Source of the DNA: Paenibacillus sp. JDR-2
GTDB lineage: Bacteria > Bacillota > Bacilli > Paenibacillales > Paenibacillaceae
Direction of reading: 5' to 3'
DNA: 64,000 bases
NCBI RefSeq assembly: GCF_000023585.1
Contig: NC_012914.1
Span: 6,795,501 to 6,859,500 of the forward strand
Positions 43,064 through 51,005 of this stretch are shown here, piece after piece. The position numbers and the translations under genes are program-made. The notes under the pieces were generated by a model. That model worked only from the letters and a program-made list of their open reading frames with translations, did not search any database and was not told the origin of the DNA. Numbering within the stretch: the stretch's first letter is position 1; each line of letters opens with the position of its first letter.

Positions 43064-43504
43064 ATGGACACCAACGAACTGCTAAAGCTGGAGAATCAGC
43101 TGTGCTTTGCTTTTTATTCCTGCTCGAGAGAAATTACGAAGCTGTACCGTCCTTTACTCGCCGAGCTTGGACTTACGTATACGCAATACATTACGATGCT
43201 TGCCCTGTGGGAGCAGGACAATGTATCCGTGAAGGAGCTCGGAGTGAAGCTCCTTCTCGATTCCGGAACGCTCACGCCGCTGCTTAAGAAGCTGGAATCC
43301 ATGGGGCTTCTGACAAGGGCGCGGGATAAATCCGATGAACGGCATTTGATCGTCCGCCTAACCGAGCAAGGTCAGGCGCTTAAGGATAAAGCATCCTGCG
43401 TACCCCTGCGGTTATTCGAAGGCACGGCGGTTGAGCCGGAAGAGATCTTCGCGCTTCGAAGCCAGGTACAGACGCTGATGAGCAAGATGAACGACGCAAC
43501 CTAA
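43064..43504 (+). CDS. ohrR: OhrR-type MarR family peroxide-sensing repressor
   Basis: A 146-residue MarR protein. The redox-sensing Cys14 lies in ENQLCFAFYSCSREI, matching the OhrR LCFALY motif, and the tyrosines of LTYTQYITMLALWE that hydrogen-bond it are present. The winged helix is VSVKELGVKLLLDSGTLTPLLKKLE and the wing DERHLIVRLT. It should release DNA when oxidised by organic hydroperoxides. The neighbour is a glutathione peroxidase rather than the usual ohr. A terminator follows. Confidence 0.88.
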   Translation: MDTNELLKLENQLCFAFYSCSREITKLYRPLLAELGLTYTQYITMLALWEQDNVSVKELGVKLLLDSGTLTPLLKKLESMGLLTRARDKSDERHLIVRLTEQGQALKDKASCVPLRLFEGTAVEPEEIFALRSQVQTLMSKMNDAT

Positions 43505-43506
43505 TA

Positions 43507-43550
43507 GGAGAAGACTTTCTGTTACGAACAGGAAGTCTTCTCCTTTTTTT
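43507..43550 (+). terminator. Terminator of ohrR
   Basis: GGAGAAGACTT (43507-43517) pairs perfectly with AAGTCTTCTCC (43533-43543), followed by T7. An inner CTGTT/AACAG stem extends it. Confidence 0.9.
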
Positions 43551-43560
43551 GTAATGCCTA

Positions 43561-43614
43561 TTGACTCCGTATAACGCTTCTTGTATAGTTGATTACATGA
43601 GTAACCAACCACTC
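43561..43614 (+). promoter_or_regulatory. Promoter of the YtrA-type operon with candidate operator
   Basis: TTGACT (43561-43566), a 17-bp spacer and TATAGT (43584-43589). GAGT-AACCAACC-ACTC (43599-43614) lies at the expected transcript start and could be the GntR site. The arms are short. Confidence 0.55.
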
Positions 43615-43641
43615 AGGTAGCCAAGAGGTGAGGAAAACCAT

Positions 43642-44010
43642 ATGACCATAATCATCGACGATAGTCGCCCTATCTTTGTACAAATTGCAGAACGAATCGA
43701 AGACGACATCATTCAAGGTAGGCTTCCGGAGGAATCGCAGGTCCCTTCGAAGAACGAATTCGCCTCCTTTTATCAGATTAACCCCGCTACAGCCGCGAAG
43801 GGCGTCAACCTGCTGGTGGACGAAGGAATCTTGTATAAGAAAAGAGGGATTGGGATGTTTGTAGCCACAGGCGCGCGTGCCGTACTGGTCGAGAAACGCA
43901 AGGAGCAATTTTTCGAGCAATACGTCGTAACCATGATGCGGGAAGCCGAGAAGCTCGGCATTTCGGCGGATCAATTAACGGAAATGATTCGGAGAGGGGA
44001 GGCCAAATAA
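43642..44010 (+). CDS. GntR family regulator, YtrA subfamily
   Basis: A 122-residue regulator: a winged helix (PIFVQIAERIEDDIIQGRL, SQVPSKNEFASFYQINPATAAKGVNLLVDEG) plus only a short C-terminal dimerising helix, which defines the YtrA subfamily. The first gene of an operon with an ABC ATPase and permease, whose ATG overlaps this stop codon (TAATG). YtrA proteins repress their own ABC operon and respond to cell-wall stress. Confidence 0.92.
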   Translation: MTIIIDDSRPIFVQIAERIEDDIIQGRLPEESQVPSKNEFASFYQINPATAAKGVNLLVDEGILYKKRGIGMFVATGARAVLVEKRKEQFFEQYVVTMMREAEKLGISADQLTEMIRRGEAK

Positions 44011-44906
44011 TGAGCAACGTTGTTGAGGTAAGTCGTTTAACCAAATCGTACGGGAATGTTACGGCCGTTAACGAGGTGTCGTTCAAGCTTGAGGCGGACA
44101 AAATTTACGGCCTGCTGGGAAGAAACGGCGCCGGCAAAACCACGATTATGCATATGATTACCGCTCAGCTGTTCGCCACAAGCGGCGTGCTGAAGGTATT
44201 CGGCGAAGAGCCGTACGAGAACTCCCGCGTGCTCAGCCAAATCTGCTTCATTAAGGAAAGCCAGAAGTATCCGGATAACTACACGGTAAACGATGTGCTG
44301 GAGTTGTCCTCCTCCCTGTTCCCGAACTGGGATAGAGAGTTTGCGAAGGAACTGGTCAAAGACTTTCAGCTGCCGCTGAAGCGCAAGATGAAAAAGCTGT
44401 CCCGCGGCATGCACTCTTCCGTCGGCATTATCGTCGGGCTGGCCAGCCGCGCTCCGCTTACGATTTTTGACGAACCGTACCTGGGTCTCGACGCCGTTGC
44501 CAGAGCCTTGTTCTATGACCGGCTGATTGAGGACTATTCCGAGAAGCCGCGGACGATCATCCTGTCGACGCATCTGATCGATGAAGTAAGCCGTCTGCTC
44601 GAGCATATTATCGTCATCGACGGAGGCGAGGTTCTTATTAATGAAGATGCTGAAGAGCTGCGCGGCTCCGCTTATTCCGTGGCGGGTACGTCAACCGCGG
44701 TGGAAAGCTTTATTGCCGGCAAAACCGTCATTTCGCGAGAACCTTTCGGTGCTCTTCTGACAGTGGGCATTACCGGCAGGTTGTCCGAACAGGAGCGGAA
44801 GAAAGCCGATGCTCTTGGCCTAGCGATAGCCCCGATTTCCTTGCAGCAGATGATCGTTCAGTTAACGAGCAAAAAAACGGATGTTAAAGGAGGCTCCCGT
44901 AAATGA
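44010..44906 (+). CDS. ABC transporter ATP-binding protein (YtrB-like)
   Basis: A 298-residue ATPase: Walker A GRNGAGKTT, a degenerate signature region LSRGMHSSVGIIVGLASR, Walker B LTIFDEPYLGLD and switch STHL. The LSRGM form in place of LSGGQ is typical of YtrB-type ATPases. A C-terminal domain of about 80 residues follows. It is coupled to the regulator before it and the permease after it by overlaps of 1 and 4 bases. Confidence 0.92.
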   Translation: MSNVVEVSRLTKSYGNVTAVNEVSFKLEADKIYGLLGRNGAGKTTIMHMITAQLFATSGVLKVFGEEPYENSRVLSQICFIKESQKYPDNYTVNDVLELSSSLFPNWDREFAKELVKDFQLPLKRKMKKLSRGMHSSVGIIVGLASRAPLTIFDEPYLGLDAVARALFYDRLIEDYSEKPRTIILSTHLIDEVSRLLEHIIVIDGGEVLINEDAEELRGSAYSVAGTSTAVESFIAGKTVISREPFGALLTVGITGRLSEQERKKADALGLAIAPISLQQMIVQLTSKKTDVKGGSRK

Positions 44907-45583
44907 ACCGAATTGGCAATGTACTGAAAATGCATCAACGCGACAAGTTCGCTTGGCTGATCATCCCGTTCATGATTCTTGGCTCCAGCTTTGTGATCAA
45001 TCTGATCGTCGGGTTCCTGAGCGGCGTCGAGATTTACACCGGCGGCCTGATGTCCATCTTTATCTACATGCTTGTGCTTGGCATCATCGTTCTCCCGCAA
45101 ACCTTTCCTTTTGCGATCAGCTTTAGCGTCCGGCGGACCGACTATTACTCGGGCACAGTCTTACACGCGTTGATCTCCAGCTGTTTCATGGCAATTATCC
45201 TGTTGCTGCTCAGCGCAATCGAGAAAGCGACCAACTTCTGGGGCACGGGACTACACTTCTTCCATCTTCCCTTTTTGACGGACGGCAATATTGTTCAGCA
45301 GTTTATCTTTAACTTCCTGACCCTTGCTCTGCTCTTCTTCTGGGGATTCACGATCGGCAGCGTGTTCCGGAAATTCCGGGCGATTGGCTTATTCGTCCTG
45401 ACATTGGCCTGCCTGCTGGCCACAACCATTATGATGGTCCTCATTATCTCCAAAGACTGGTGGGATGAGATCGCGAACTGGTTTATAGATCTGACGGCCT
45501 TCGAGCTTTCGCTATGGTTCCTGCCGATCATTCTTATCTTCGCCATCGTCTCGTTCGCGCTGATCCGCAGATCGACCGTCTGA
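44903..45583 (+). CDS. ABC transporter permease (YtrC/D-like)
   Basis: A 226-residue protein with six hydrophobic segments and no large soluble domain (FAWLIIPFMILGSSFVINLIV, LMSIFIYMLVLGIIVLPQTF, LHALISSCFMAIILLLLSAI, LVLTLACLLATTIMMVLI and others). It is the membrane part of the YtrA-controlled exporter, probably dimeric. The ATG overlaps the ATPase stop (ATGA). Confidence 0.88.
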   Translation: MNRIGNVLKMHQRDKFAWLIIPFMILGSSFVINLIVGFLSGVEIYTGGLMSIFIYMLVLGIIVLPQTFPFAISFSVRRTDYYSGTVLHALISSCFMAIILLLLSAIEKATNFWGTGLHFFHLPFLTDGNIVQQFIFNFLTLALLFFWGFTIGSVFRKFRAIGLFVLTLACLLATTIMMVLIISKDWWDEIANWFIDLTAFELSLWFLPIILIFAIVSFALIRRSTV

Positions 45584-45686
45584 TTTTTGCTCCCCCTTAT
45601 CCGGGTATCCAGTGTCATCGGCTGTTGCTGTTGAATACAACGGTAATACCAATGCTGCTGGACTGCCAGACAAGGGGGATTTTTAT

Positions 45687-46727
45687 ATGGATTTGCGGAG
45701 CTTGTTAAACCTTGATGACTATGAACGGCTTGAGGTAATCCATGATGCGCGAAGCGGACTTACCGCAGTTATCGCAATCCATAGCACAAAGCTTGGCCCC
45801 GGGCTTGGGGGCTGCAGAATGTGGAACTACCCTTCCGTGGAGGATGCAATCATAGATGCCGTCAGGCTGGCCCGCGGCATGACTTATAAATCGGCGATGG
45901 CGGAGCTGCCCTTCGGCGGAGGCAAAGCGGTTATTATCGGAGATCCGGGCAAAGACAAAAACGAACGGCTGTTCCGTGCCTTCGGGCGGTTTATTAATCG
46001 GCTGCAGGGTGAGTATATTACCGGCATGGATGTGGGAACGACTTCAGCCGATATGGACTGGGTGTTCCAGGAGACGCGGTACGTCACCGATATCTCAGGA
46101 TCACTAGGCGCAGCGGGTACCTTTACGGCGGATATGACCGCTTACGGCGTCTTTCTGGCAATGAAGGCCTCCCTGAAAAAAATGGACGGCTCGGAAAGCC
46201 TGTCCGGCAAAGTCGTTGCGGTTCAGGGACTCGGAAAAGTCGGCATGTTCCTCTGTCGTTACCTGGCGCTTGCAGGAGCTAAGCTGGTCGTAACCGACCT
46301 GAACGACGAGCTCGTCCGGAAGGCCGTGCAGCATTACGGTGCCCGGGCCGTCGGCGTGGATCAAATCGTGCATGAGCTGTGCGATATCTACGCCCCTTGC
46401 GCGCTTGGCGGCATCATTAACGATGCGAGTATCCCGCAGCTTCAATGCCGGATTGTTGCCGGAGCGGCCAACAATCAACTGGCGGAGGAGCGCCATGGCG
46501 ATGTGCTGCATCAGCGGGGCATCCTGTATGCGCCGGACTATGTGATCAACGCCGGCGGAATCATCGTGACCGCCGCCGAGTTGAACGACAACTCCCCGTC
46601 CTACGCCAGAAGCCGCGTCGAACAGATCTCCCGCACGCTGACGAACGTATTCGACTGGTCCGACAAGCATGGCGTATCCACGGCCAAAGCCGCCAACCAG
46701 CTGACCGAGCAGCTGCTCGGCGAATAA
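45687..46727 (+). CDS. Leucine dehydrogenase (Glu/Leu/Phe/Val dehydrogenase family)
   Basis: A 346-residue NAD-dependent amino-acid dehydrogenase. The substrate site has GPGLGGCRMW and the catalytic lysines in GMTYKSAMAELPFGGGKAVI. VAVQGLGKVG is the dinucleotide motif, and APCALGGIINDASIPQL, PDYVINAGGI match leucine dehydrogenases. It converts branched-chain amino acids to 2-oxo acids, feeding branched fatty-acid synthesis. AAGGGGG is about 9 bases before the ATG at 45687. At 346 residues it is about 20 shorter than the Bacillus enzyme, and phenylalanine or valine use is possible. Confidence 0.88.
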   Translation: MDLRSLLNLDDYERLEVIHDARSGLTAVIAIHSTKLGPGLGGCRMWNYPSVEDAIIDAVRLARGMTYKSAMAELPFGGGKAVIIGDPGKDKNERLFRAFGRFINRLQGEYITGMDVGTTSADMDWVFQETRYVTDISGSLGAAGTFTADMTAYGVFLAMKASLKKMDGSESLSGKVVAVQGLGKVGMFLCRYLALAGAKLVVTDLNDELVRKAVQHYGARAVGVDQIVHELCDIYAPCALGGIINDASIPQLQCRIVAGAANNQLAEERHGDVLHQRGILYAPDYVINAGGIIVTAAELNDNSPSYARSRVEQISRTLTNVFDWSDKHGVSTAKAANQLTEQLLGE

Positions 46728-46738
46728 GCGGTTCACAC

Positions 46739-46791
46739 GCAGCAAGGGCTGCTCCCTGGTCGCCATGACCATAAGGAGCAGCCCTTGCTGC
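46739..46791. terminator. Long hairpin after leucine dehydrogenase
   Basis: A 17-bp perfect stem (GCAGCAAGGGCTGCTCC with its complement at 46775-46791). The following sequence has no clear T run, so termination strength is uncertain. Confidence 0.55.
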
Positions 46792-46871
46792 CGTCTGCGG
46801 TTATTCGATTTCTGCTTTCTACTCCTTTATAATGGGAACATAAGCAAGATACCCGAAAGGAGCCGGAACAA

Positions 46872-48107
46872 ATGAAAGAAGAAATTATTAAACGACTGAC
46901 CTCGTATGTCATCGTCGATACCCAATCCAATGACGAGAGCGAGACCTGCCCATCTACGCCGGGCCAGCTTACGCTTGCGAACCAGCTTGTTGAAGAGCTC
47001 AACTCGATCGGGATGCAAGAGGTAACAATCGACCCGAACGGTTACGTAATGGCAACTCTGCCGGCTAACACAGATAAACAGGTGCCCACCATCGGCTTCC
47101 TGGCACACGTAGATACAGCAACCGACTTTACCGGCAAAAACGTAAAGCCGCAGCTCGTTGAATATGAAGGCGGCGACATTACGCTGAACGAAGCGCTTGG
47201 CGTCGTGCTGTCGACGAAGGATTTCCCGGAGTTAAGCCAATACAAAGGCCATACGCTTATGACGACGGACGGCACAACGCTGCTTGGCGCCGATAACAAG
47301 GCCGGTATTGCCGAGATCATGACAGCCATGGCCTATCTGATCGCGAATCCGGACATCAAGCATGGCAAAATCCGCGTTGCTTTCACGCCGGATGAAGAGA
47401 TCGGCCGCGGCCCGCATCGCTTTGACGTCGCTGCATTTGGCGCCAAATATGCCTATACCGTCGATGGCGGCCCGCTGGGCGAGCTGGAATACGAGAGCTT
47501 TAACGCGGCGGGTGCCAAAATTACCGTCAACGGCACCAATGTCCATCCGGGCACGGCCAAAGGCAAAATGGTCAACTCGATGAAAATCGCCATGGACCTT
47601 CACAGCCGTCTTCCGGCTGCCGAAGCGCCTGAGCTTACCGAAGGCTATGAAGGCTTCTATCATCTGAACACACTGCAGGGCGATGTGGAACAAACTAAGA
47701 TGTCCTACATCATCCGCGATCATAACCGCGAGAAATTCGAAGCGAAGAAAGCGAATATCTCCCGGATCGTTGAGGAGCTAAAAGCTATTCATGGTCCCAA
47801 CAGCATCGTACTCGAGCTGAAAGATCAGTACTATAACATGCGCGACAAAATCGAGCCGGTATTCCATATCGTCGAAATCGCCCGCGAAGCGATGGAAAGC
47901 CTGGATATCAAGCCGCTTATCAAGCCGATTCGCGGTGGTACCGATGGCTCACAGCTGTCGTATATGGGCCTGCCGACTCCGAATATTTTCACCGGCGGCG
48001 AGAACTACCACGGCAAATTTGAATATGTCTCCATCGATAACATGGTTAAATCCGTGCAGGTGATTGTCGAGGTTATCAAAAGCTTCGAGGCACGCGGACA
48101 AGAGTAA
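46872..48107 (+). CDS. pepT: Peptidase T (tripeptide aminopeptidase)
   Basis: A 411-residue M20 metallopeptidase. Zinc ligands in context: His79 and Asp81 (GFLAHVDTA), Asp in LLGADNKAG, catalytic Glu pair in TPDEEIGRG, Asp in TVDGGPLGELEYE, and His in GGENYHGKFE. It removes N-terminal residues from tripeptides in the cytoplasm. AAAGGAG precedes the ATG and a TATAAT box lies at 46828-46833. Its stop abuts that of the convergent flavin reductase gene, with no gap. Confidence 0.95.
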   Translation: MKEEIIKRLTSYVIVDTQSNDESETCPSTPGQLTLANQLVEELNSIGMQEVTIDPNGYVMATLPANTDKQVPTIGFLAHVDTATDFTGKNVKPQLVEYEGGDITLNEALGVVLSTKDFPELSQYKGHTLMTTDGTTLLGADNKAGIAEIMTAMAYLIANPDIKHGKIRVAFTPDEEIGRGPHRFDVAAFGAKYAYTVDGGPLGELEYESFNAAGAKITVNGTNVHPGTAKGKMVNSMKIAMDLHSRLPAAEAPELTEGYEGFYHLNTLQGDVEQTKMSYIIRDHNREKFEAKKANISRIVEELKAIHGPNSIVLELKDQYYNMRDKIEPVFHIVEIAREAMESLDIKPLIKPIRGGTDGSQLSYMGLPTPNIFTGGENYHGKFEYVSIDNMVKSVQVIVEVIKSFEARGQE

Positions 48108-48722
48108 TTACGAAGGCCGCTCTACTTCGAACAGCTCGCCAAGCTTCGCATACGAAGCGCCTGCAAGACGGCTGACCGGCTGAAGCACCGACGCATCGAT
48201 ATGGTTCCGTTCATCCGCGATGGATTCATGGAGATGGTAGCGGATAACACGGCCGATCAACAGGTCGGCAGCTGGAGCATCGGCCGTTCCGCCAAGCGGA
48301 ATCGCCTGCTCCAGCACGCATTCCAGCCGGACCTTGGCATCCGCAATGCCGGGAACGGAAATGCGTTCGCTAGGAACCGCCGTCAGTCCGGCGAGAGCAA
48401 CCTCGCTCTCTTCCGGCGGCAGGCTGGCTGCCGTAGCATTCAGCTTTTCCACATACGATTCATCCGCAATGTGAACGACAAACTCACCTCTTGCGACGGC
48501 ATGACGAGAGGTATCCTTCCGGATACCTCTTTTGCGTTGCACGGATACGGAGATCAGCGGCGGATCAGCCGTCACGATATTGAAATAACTGAATGGCGCT
48601 GCGTTCAGCACGCCATCCTCGGATAAGGTCGTTACCAGGGCAATCGGCCTTGGAACAACCGTACCCGTAAGCAGCTTGTAATTCTCCCGCTCGCTTAAGT
48701 TTTCTGCATCAATCCGGATCAT
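48108..48722 (-). CDS. Flavin reductase-like FMN-binding split-barrel protein
   Basis: A 204-residue protein with the flavin reductase-like pattern LTGTVVPRPIALVTTLSEDGVLNAAPFSYF, then PPLISVSVQRKRGIRKDT and RGEFVVHIADESYVEKLNATAA. It binds FMN and may reduce flavin or be an oxygen-insensitive reductase. It precedes (in the minus direction) nothing closely; it follows the MhqD-like hydrolase gene by 21 bases and is probably in the MhqR-controlled transcript. Confidence 0.87.
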   Translation of the reverse strand: MIRIDAENLSERENYKLLTGTVVPRPIALVTTLSEDGVLNAAPFSYFNIVTADPPLISVSVQRKRGIRKDTSRHAVARGEFVVHIADESYVEKLNATAASLPPEESEVALAGLTAVPSERISVPGIADAKVRLECVLEQAIPLGGTADAPAADLLIGRVIRYHLHESIADERNHIDASVLQPVSRLAGASYAKLGELFEVERPS

Positions 48723-48743
48723 GAATCCGCCGCCTCCCCTGTC

Positions 48744-49349
48744 TTAGAAATGGTCTTTATACCAAGCTGCCGCCGCAGCTACCTCGGAACGGGTAAGCTG
48801 ATGACCGAACCGTTCCCAATGCACGTCTACCGCTGCGCCCGCACCGCCAAGCAAGGCTTCCAGCTCGTTAGTCTCCTCGGGCGAGCAGATCGGATCATTC
48901 TCCCCTGCCCCCATAAATACCGGCACTCCGGACAGATCCGGCAATTCAAGACCCCGGATCGGTACCATCGGATGATGCAGGATTGCCCCGCGCAGCGAGT
49001 CTTTGTAATGGAACAGCAAGCTGCCCGCGATATTAGCGCCGTTGGAGTAACCCACGGCTACCAGGTTACGGCGATCGAACCCGTACTCCTCTGCCGCCCG
49101 GTCAAGAAAATCATTCAGCTCTTTTGTCCGGAACACTAGATCCTCCAGATCGAATACGCCTTCCGCAATCCGGCGGAAATAACGCGACATTCCGTTCTCG
49201 GATACATTGCCCCGGATGCTGAGTACGGACGACTCCGGCGAAAAAGCTGCTGCAAGCGGCAGCAGGTCATGCTCTGTGCCGCCTGTGCCGTGGAACAGGA
49301 CGAGGACCGGCGCCGCCGGATTCGTCCCCTGTTTGAATATATGCTTCAT
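48744..49349 (-). CDS. Alpha/beta hydrolase, MhqD-like (phospholipase/carboxylesterase family)
   Basis: A 201-residue serine hydrolase: LFHGTGGTEHDLLPLA (oxyanion region), nucleophile Ser in AVGYSNGANIAG, Asp in GAGENDPICSPEE and His in ERFGHQLT. It matches MhqD, which in B. subtilis lies in the MhqR regulon with a ring-cleaving dioxygenase. It may hydrolyse products of quinone or catechol cleavage. It lies 35 bases after the dioxygenase gene. Confidence 0.88.
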   Translation of the reverse strand: MKHIFKQGTNPAAPVLVLFHGTGGTEHDLLPLAAAFSPESSVLSIRGNVSENGMSRYFRRIAEGVFDLEDLVFRTKELNDFLDRAAEEYGFDRRNLVAVGYSNGANIAGSLLFHYKDSLRGAILHHPMVPIRGLELPDLSGVPVFMGAGENDPICSPEETNELEALLGGAGAAVDVHWERFGHQLTRSEVAAAAAWYKDHF

Positions 49350-49384
49350 GGTATAAACCTCCTAAGATGAATTGTCGCCTAATA

Positions 49385-50335
49385 TTAACGATCCAGTTCC
49401 ATTACCCGTACATCAAACGGTGTGAGCAGCTGCTCCAGAGTTGCACGGTGTTGCTCGTACCATGCCGGCAGCATCAGCTGTTCGCCAAGATGTTCAGGAT
49501 CTTCGTCACGGGCGAATCCCGGAGGATCCGTAGCGATCTCGAACAGTATGCCGCCTTGCTCGCGGAAGTAGAGCGCATTAAAGTACTGACGGTCGACGAT
49601 TGGGGTTGGCTGGAAGCCGTTCGCTGCTATATGTTGCTGCCAAGTGAGATGCTCGGCATCGTCTTTTGCTCTCCAGGCGATATGGTGAACGGTACCGTGA
49701 CCGCCATGACCGGCTGCCATTGGCTCCGTATTCACGTCGATGATGTTGCCCAGTTCGCCAAACGATTGGTAACGTGCCAGACCGTTCTCTTCATCCACTT
49801 TCGACAGACCCATTACATGCTCCAGCAATTGCGCGGTTGCCGCCGGATTGGTACTGTACAGAATAGCGCCTCCAAAGCCTTTGATCGCATTATCGGCCGA
49901 TACGCCGCCAAACGACCATGTGCTTCTTGGACCTTCTTCGCGCGCTACCAGCTCTACAAGCAAGCCGTCCGGATCGGCGAATTGCAGGTACTGCTCGCCA
50001 AAGCGTGAGGTCTCATTGAATTCGATCCGGAATTTCGCAAGGCGTTCTTTCCAGAAGCCCAGGGTACCTTCAGGCACGACATAAGTGGTGTAACCTACCT
50101 GACCGCCGCCTACAACGCCTTTACGGGAGTTTTCCCAAGGGAAGAACGTGATAATTGTGCCAGGGCTGCCGGCTTGGTCGCCGAAGTACAGATGGTACAC
50201 TTCAGGTGCATCAAAGTTGATTGTTTTTTTCACGAGACGCAGACCAAGCACCCCTGCGTAAAAGTCTGTAGTCACCTGAGGATGTTTTACGAAAGCCGTA
50301 ATATGATGGATACCTGCTGTACGTTGATTTGTCAT
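49385..50335 (-). CDS. Ring-cleaving dioxygenase, MhqO/MhqA-like
   Basis: A 316-residue vicinal-oxygen-chelate protein with two glyoxalase-type modules: GIHHITAFVKHPQVTTDFYAGVLGL and GGAILYSTNPAATAQLLEHVMGL. Metal ligands are the His in IHHITA, the His of VHHIAWR, and the Glu of GILFEIATDPPGF. It is thought to open hydroquinone or catechol rings that form during quinone stress. The ATG at 50335 has AGGAG 10 bases upstream. An MhqR-type palindrome lies 33 bases before the start. Confidence 0.92.
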   Translation of the reverse strand: MTNQRTAGIHHITAFVKHPQVTTDFYAGVLGLRLVKKTINFDAPEVYHLYFGDQAGSPGTIITFFPWENSRKGVVGGGQVGYTTYVVPEGTLGFWKERLAKFRIEFNETSRFGEQYLQFADPDGLLVELVAREEGPRSTWSFGGVSADNAIKGFGGAILYSTNPAATAQLLEHVMGLSKVDEENGLARYQSFGELGNIIDVNTEPMAAGHGGHGTVHHIAWRAKDDAEHLTWQQHIAANGFQPTPIVDRQYFNALYFREQGGILFEIATDPPGFARDEDPEHLGEQLMLPAWYEQHRATLEQLLTPFDVRVMELDR

Positions 50336-50367
50336 TATTTCCACTCTCCTAATGGGTTAGTTTAAGA

Positions 50368-50383
50368 ATCTTTAATTTAAGAT
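50368..50383. promoter_or_regulatory. MhqR-type operator upstream of the dioxygenase
   Basis: ATCTTTAATTTAAGAT is a near-perfect 16-bp palindrome. It differs at only two or three central positions from the one in front of mhqR, so both are likely MhqR sites. Confidence 0.7.
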
Positions 50384-50419
50384 ATAAGGCCTGACTTGAT
50401 GTATATGCTACGACCAACT

Positions 50420-50863
50420 CTATTTGAAGGTCGTCTGCGCGAACTTGCCTAATTTCTTGAGCAGCAGGCTTGCAACCTGCTTCTCTTCCGCTGTCAGTCC
50501 TCCAACCGCTCCCTCAATTACGAGGGTATGCTGCGGGAACACTTCTTCTATAAACCGTGTCCCTGCTTGGGTAATTTCAGCGTAAATCAGCCTCCGGTCT
50601 TCGGTTGAAGCTCTGCGGCTGACGAAGCCTTTCTTCTCCAGCTTATCGATGACGTAAGTGATATTGCCGCTGCTCATCAGCACCTTCTCGCCGATTTGCT
50701 GCAAGGGCTGCGGCCCTTTGTGATACAGAAGCTCCAGCACTCCGAACTCGGTCCGGTTAAGGCCATGCTTGCGGATATCCCGGTCGGCATGCGCGTTCAC
50801 CCATTGGCTTGCTCTGGCAAGCGCGATGTAAAGATCAAGCGAATCATCTTTTTCCTTTTCCAT
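50420..50863 (-). CDS. mhqR: MhqR-type MarR family repressor
   Basis: A 147-residue MarR protein. GLNRTEFGVLELLYHKGPQPLQQIGEKVL, then SGNITYVIDKLEKKGFVSRR and a wing with EDRRLIYAEIT closely follow B. subtilis MhqR. In that species MhqR represses dioxygenase, hydrolase and azoreductase genes and is relieved by methylhydroquinone and other electrophiles. The dioxygenase and MhqD-like genes directly downstream fit this regulon. GAGG precedes the ATG. Confidence 0.88.
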   Translation of the reverse strand: MEKEKDDSLDLYIALARASQWVNAHADRDIRKHGLNRTEFGVLELLYHKGPQPLQQIGEKVLMSSGNITYVIDKLEKKGFVSRRASTEDRRLIYAEITQAGTRFIEEVFPQHTLVIEGAVGGLTAEEKQVASLLLKKLGKFAQTTFK

Positions 50864-50883
50864 TTGCTCGCCTCGCTTTCGTT

Positions 50884-50924
50884 TATCTTGATTTTAAGAT
50901 ACTTTATTTCGAGGCAAATGTAAA
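50884..50924 (-). promoter_or_regulatory. mhqR promoter with overlapping operator
   Basis: On the minus strand TTTACA (50924-50919), a 17-bp spacer and TATCTT (50901-50896). The palindrome TATCTTGATTTTAAGATA (50884-50901, plus strand) begins exactly at the -10 box, so a bound repressor would block the promoter. Confidence 0.7.
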
Positions 50925-50947
50925 GAGGTTTTTGAAAAAAACTTTTG

Positions 50948-50979
50948 AAGGGGCTGTCCAGCATGCCGGACAACCCCTT
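50948..50979. terminator. Terminator of the glycine-rich protein gene
   Basis: AAGGGGCTGTCC (50948-50959) pairs with GGACAACCCCTT (50968-50979), with one mismatch. It ends the minus-strand gene at 51006; the plus strand also has a T tail. Confidence 0.7.
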
Positions 50980-51005
50980 TATTTCTAGGTTCCTCTATGC
51001 GAGGT

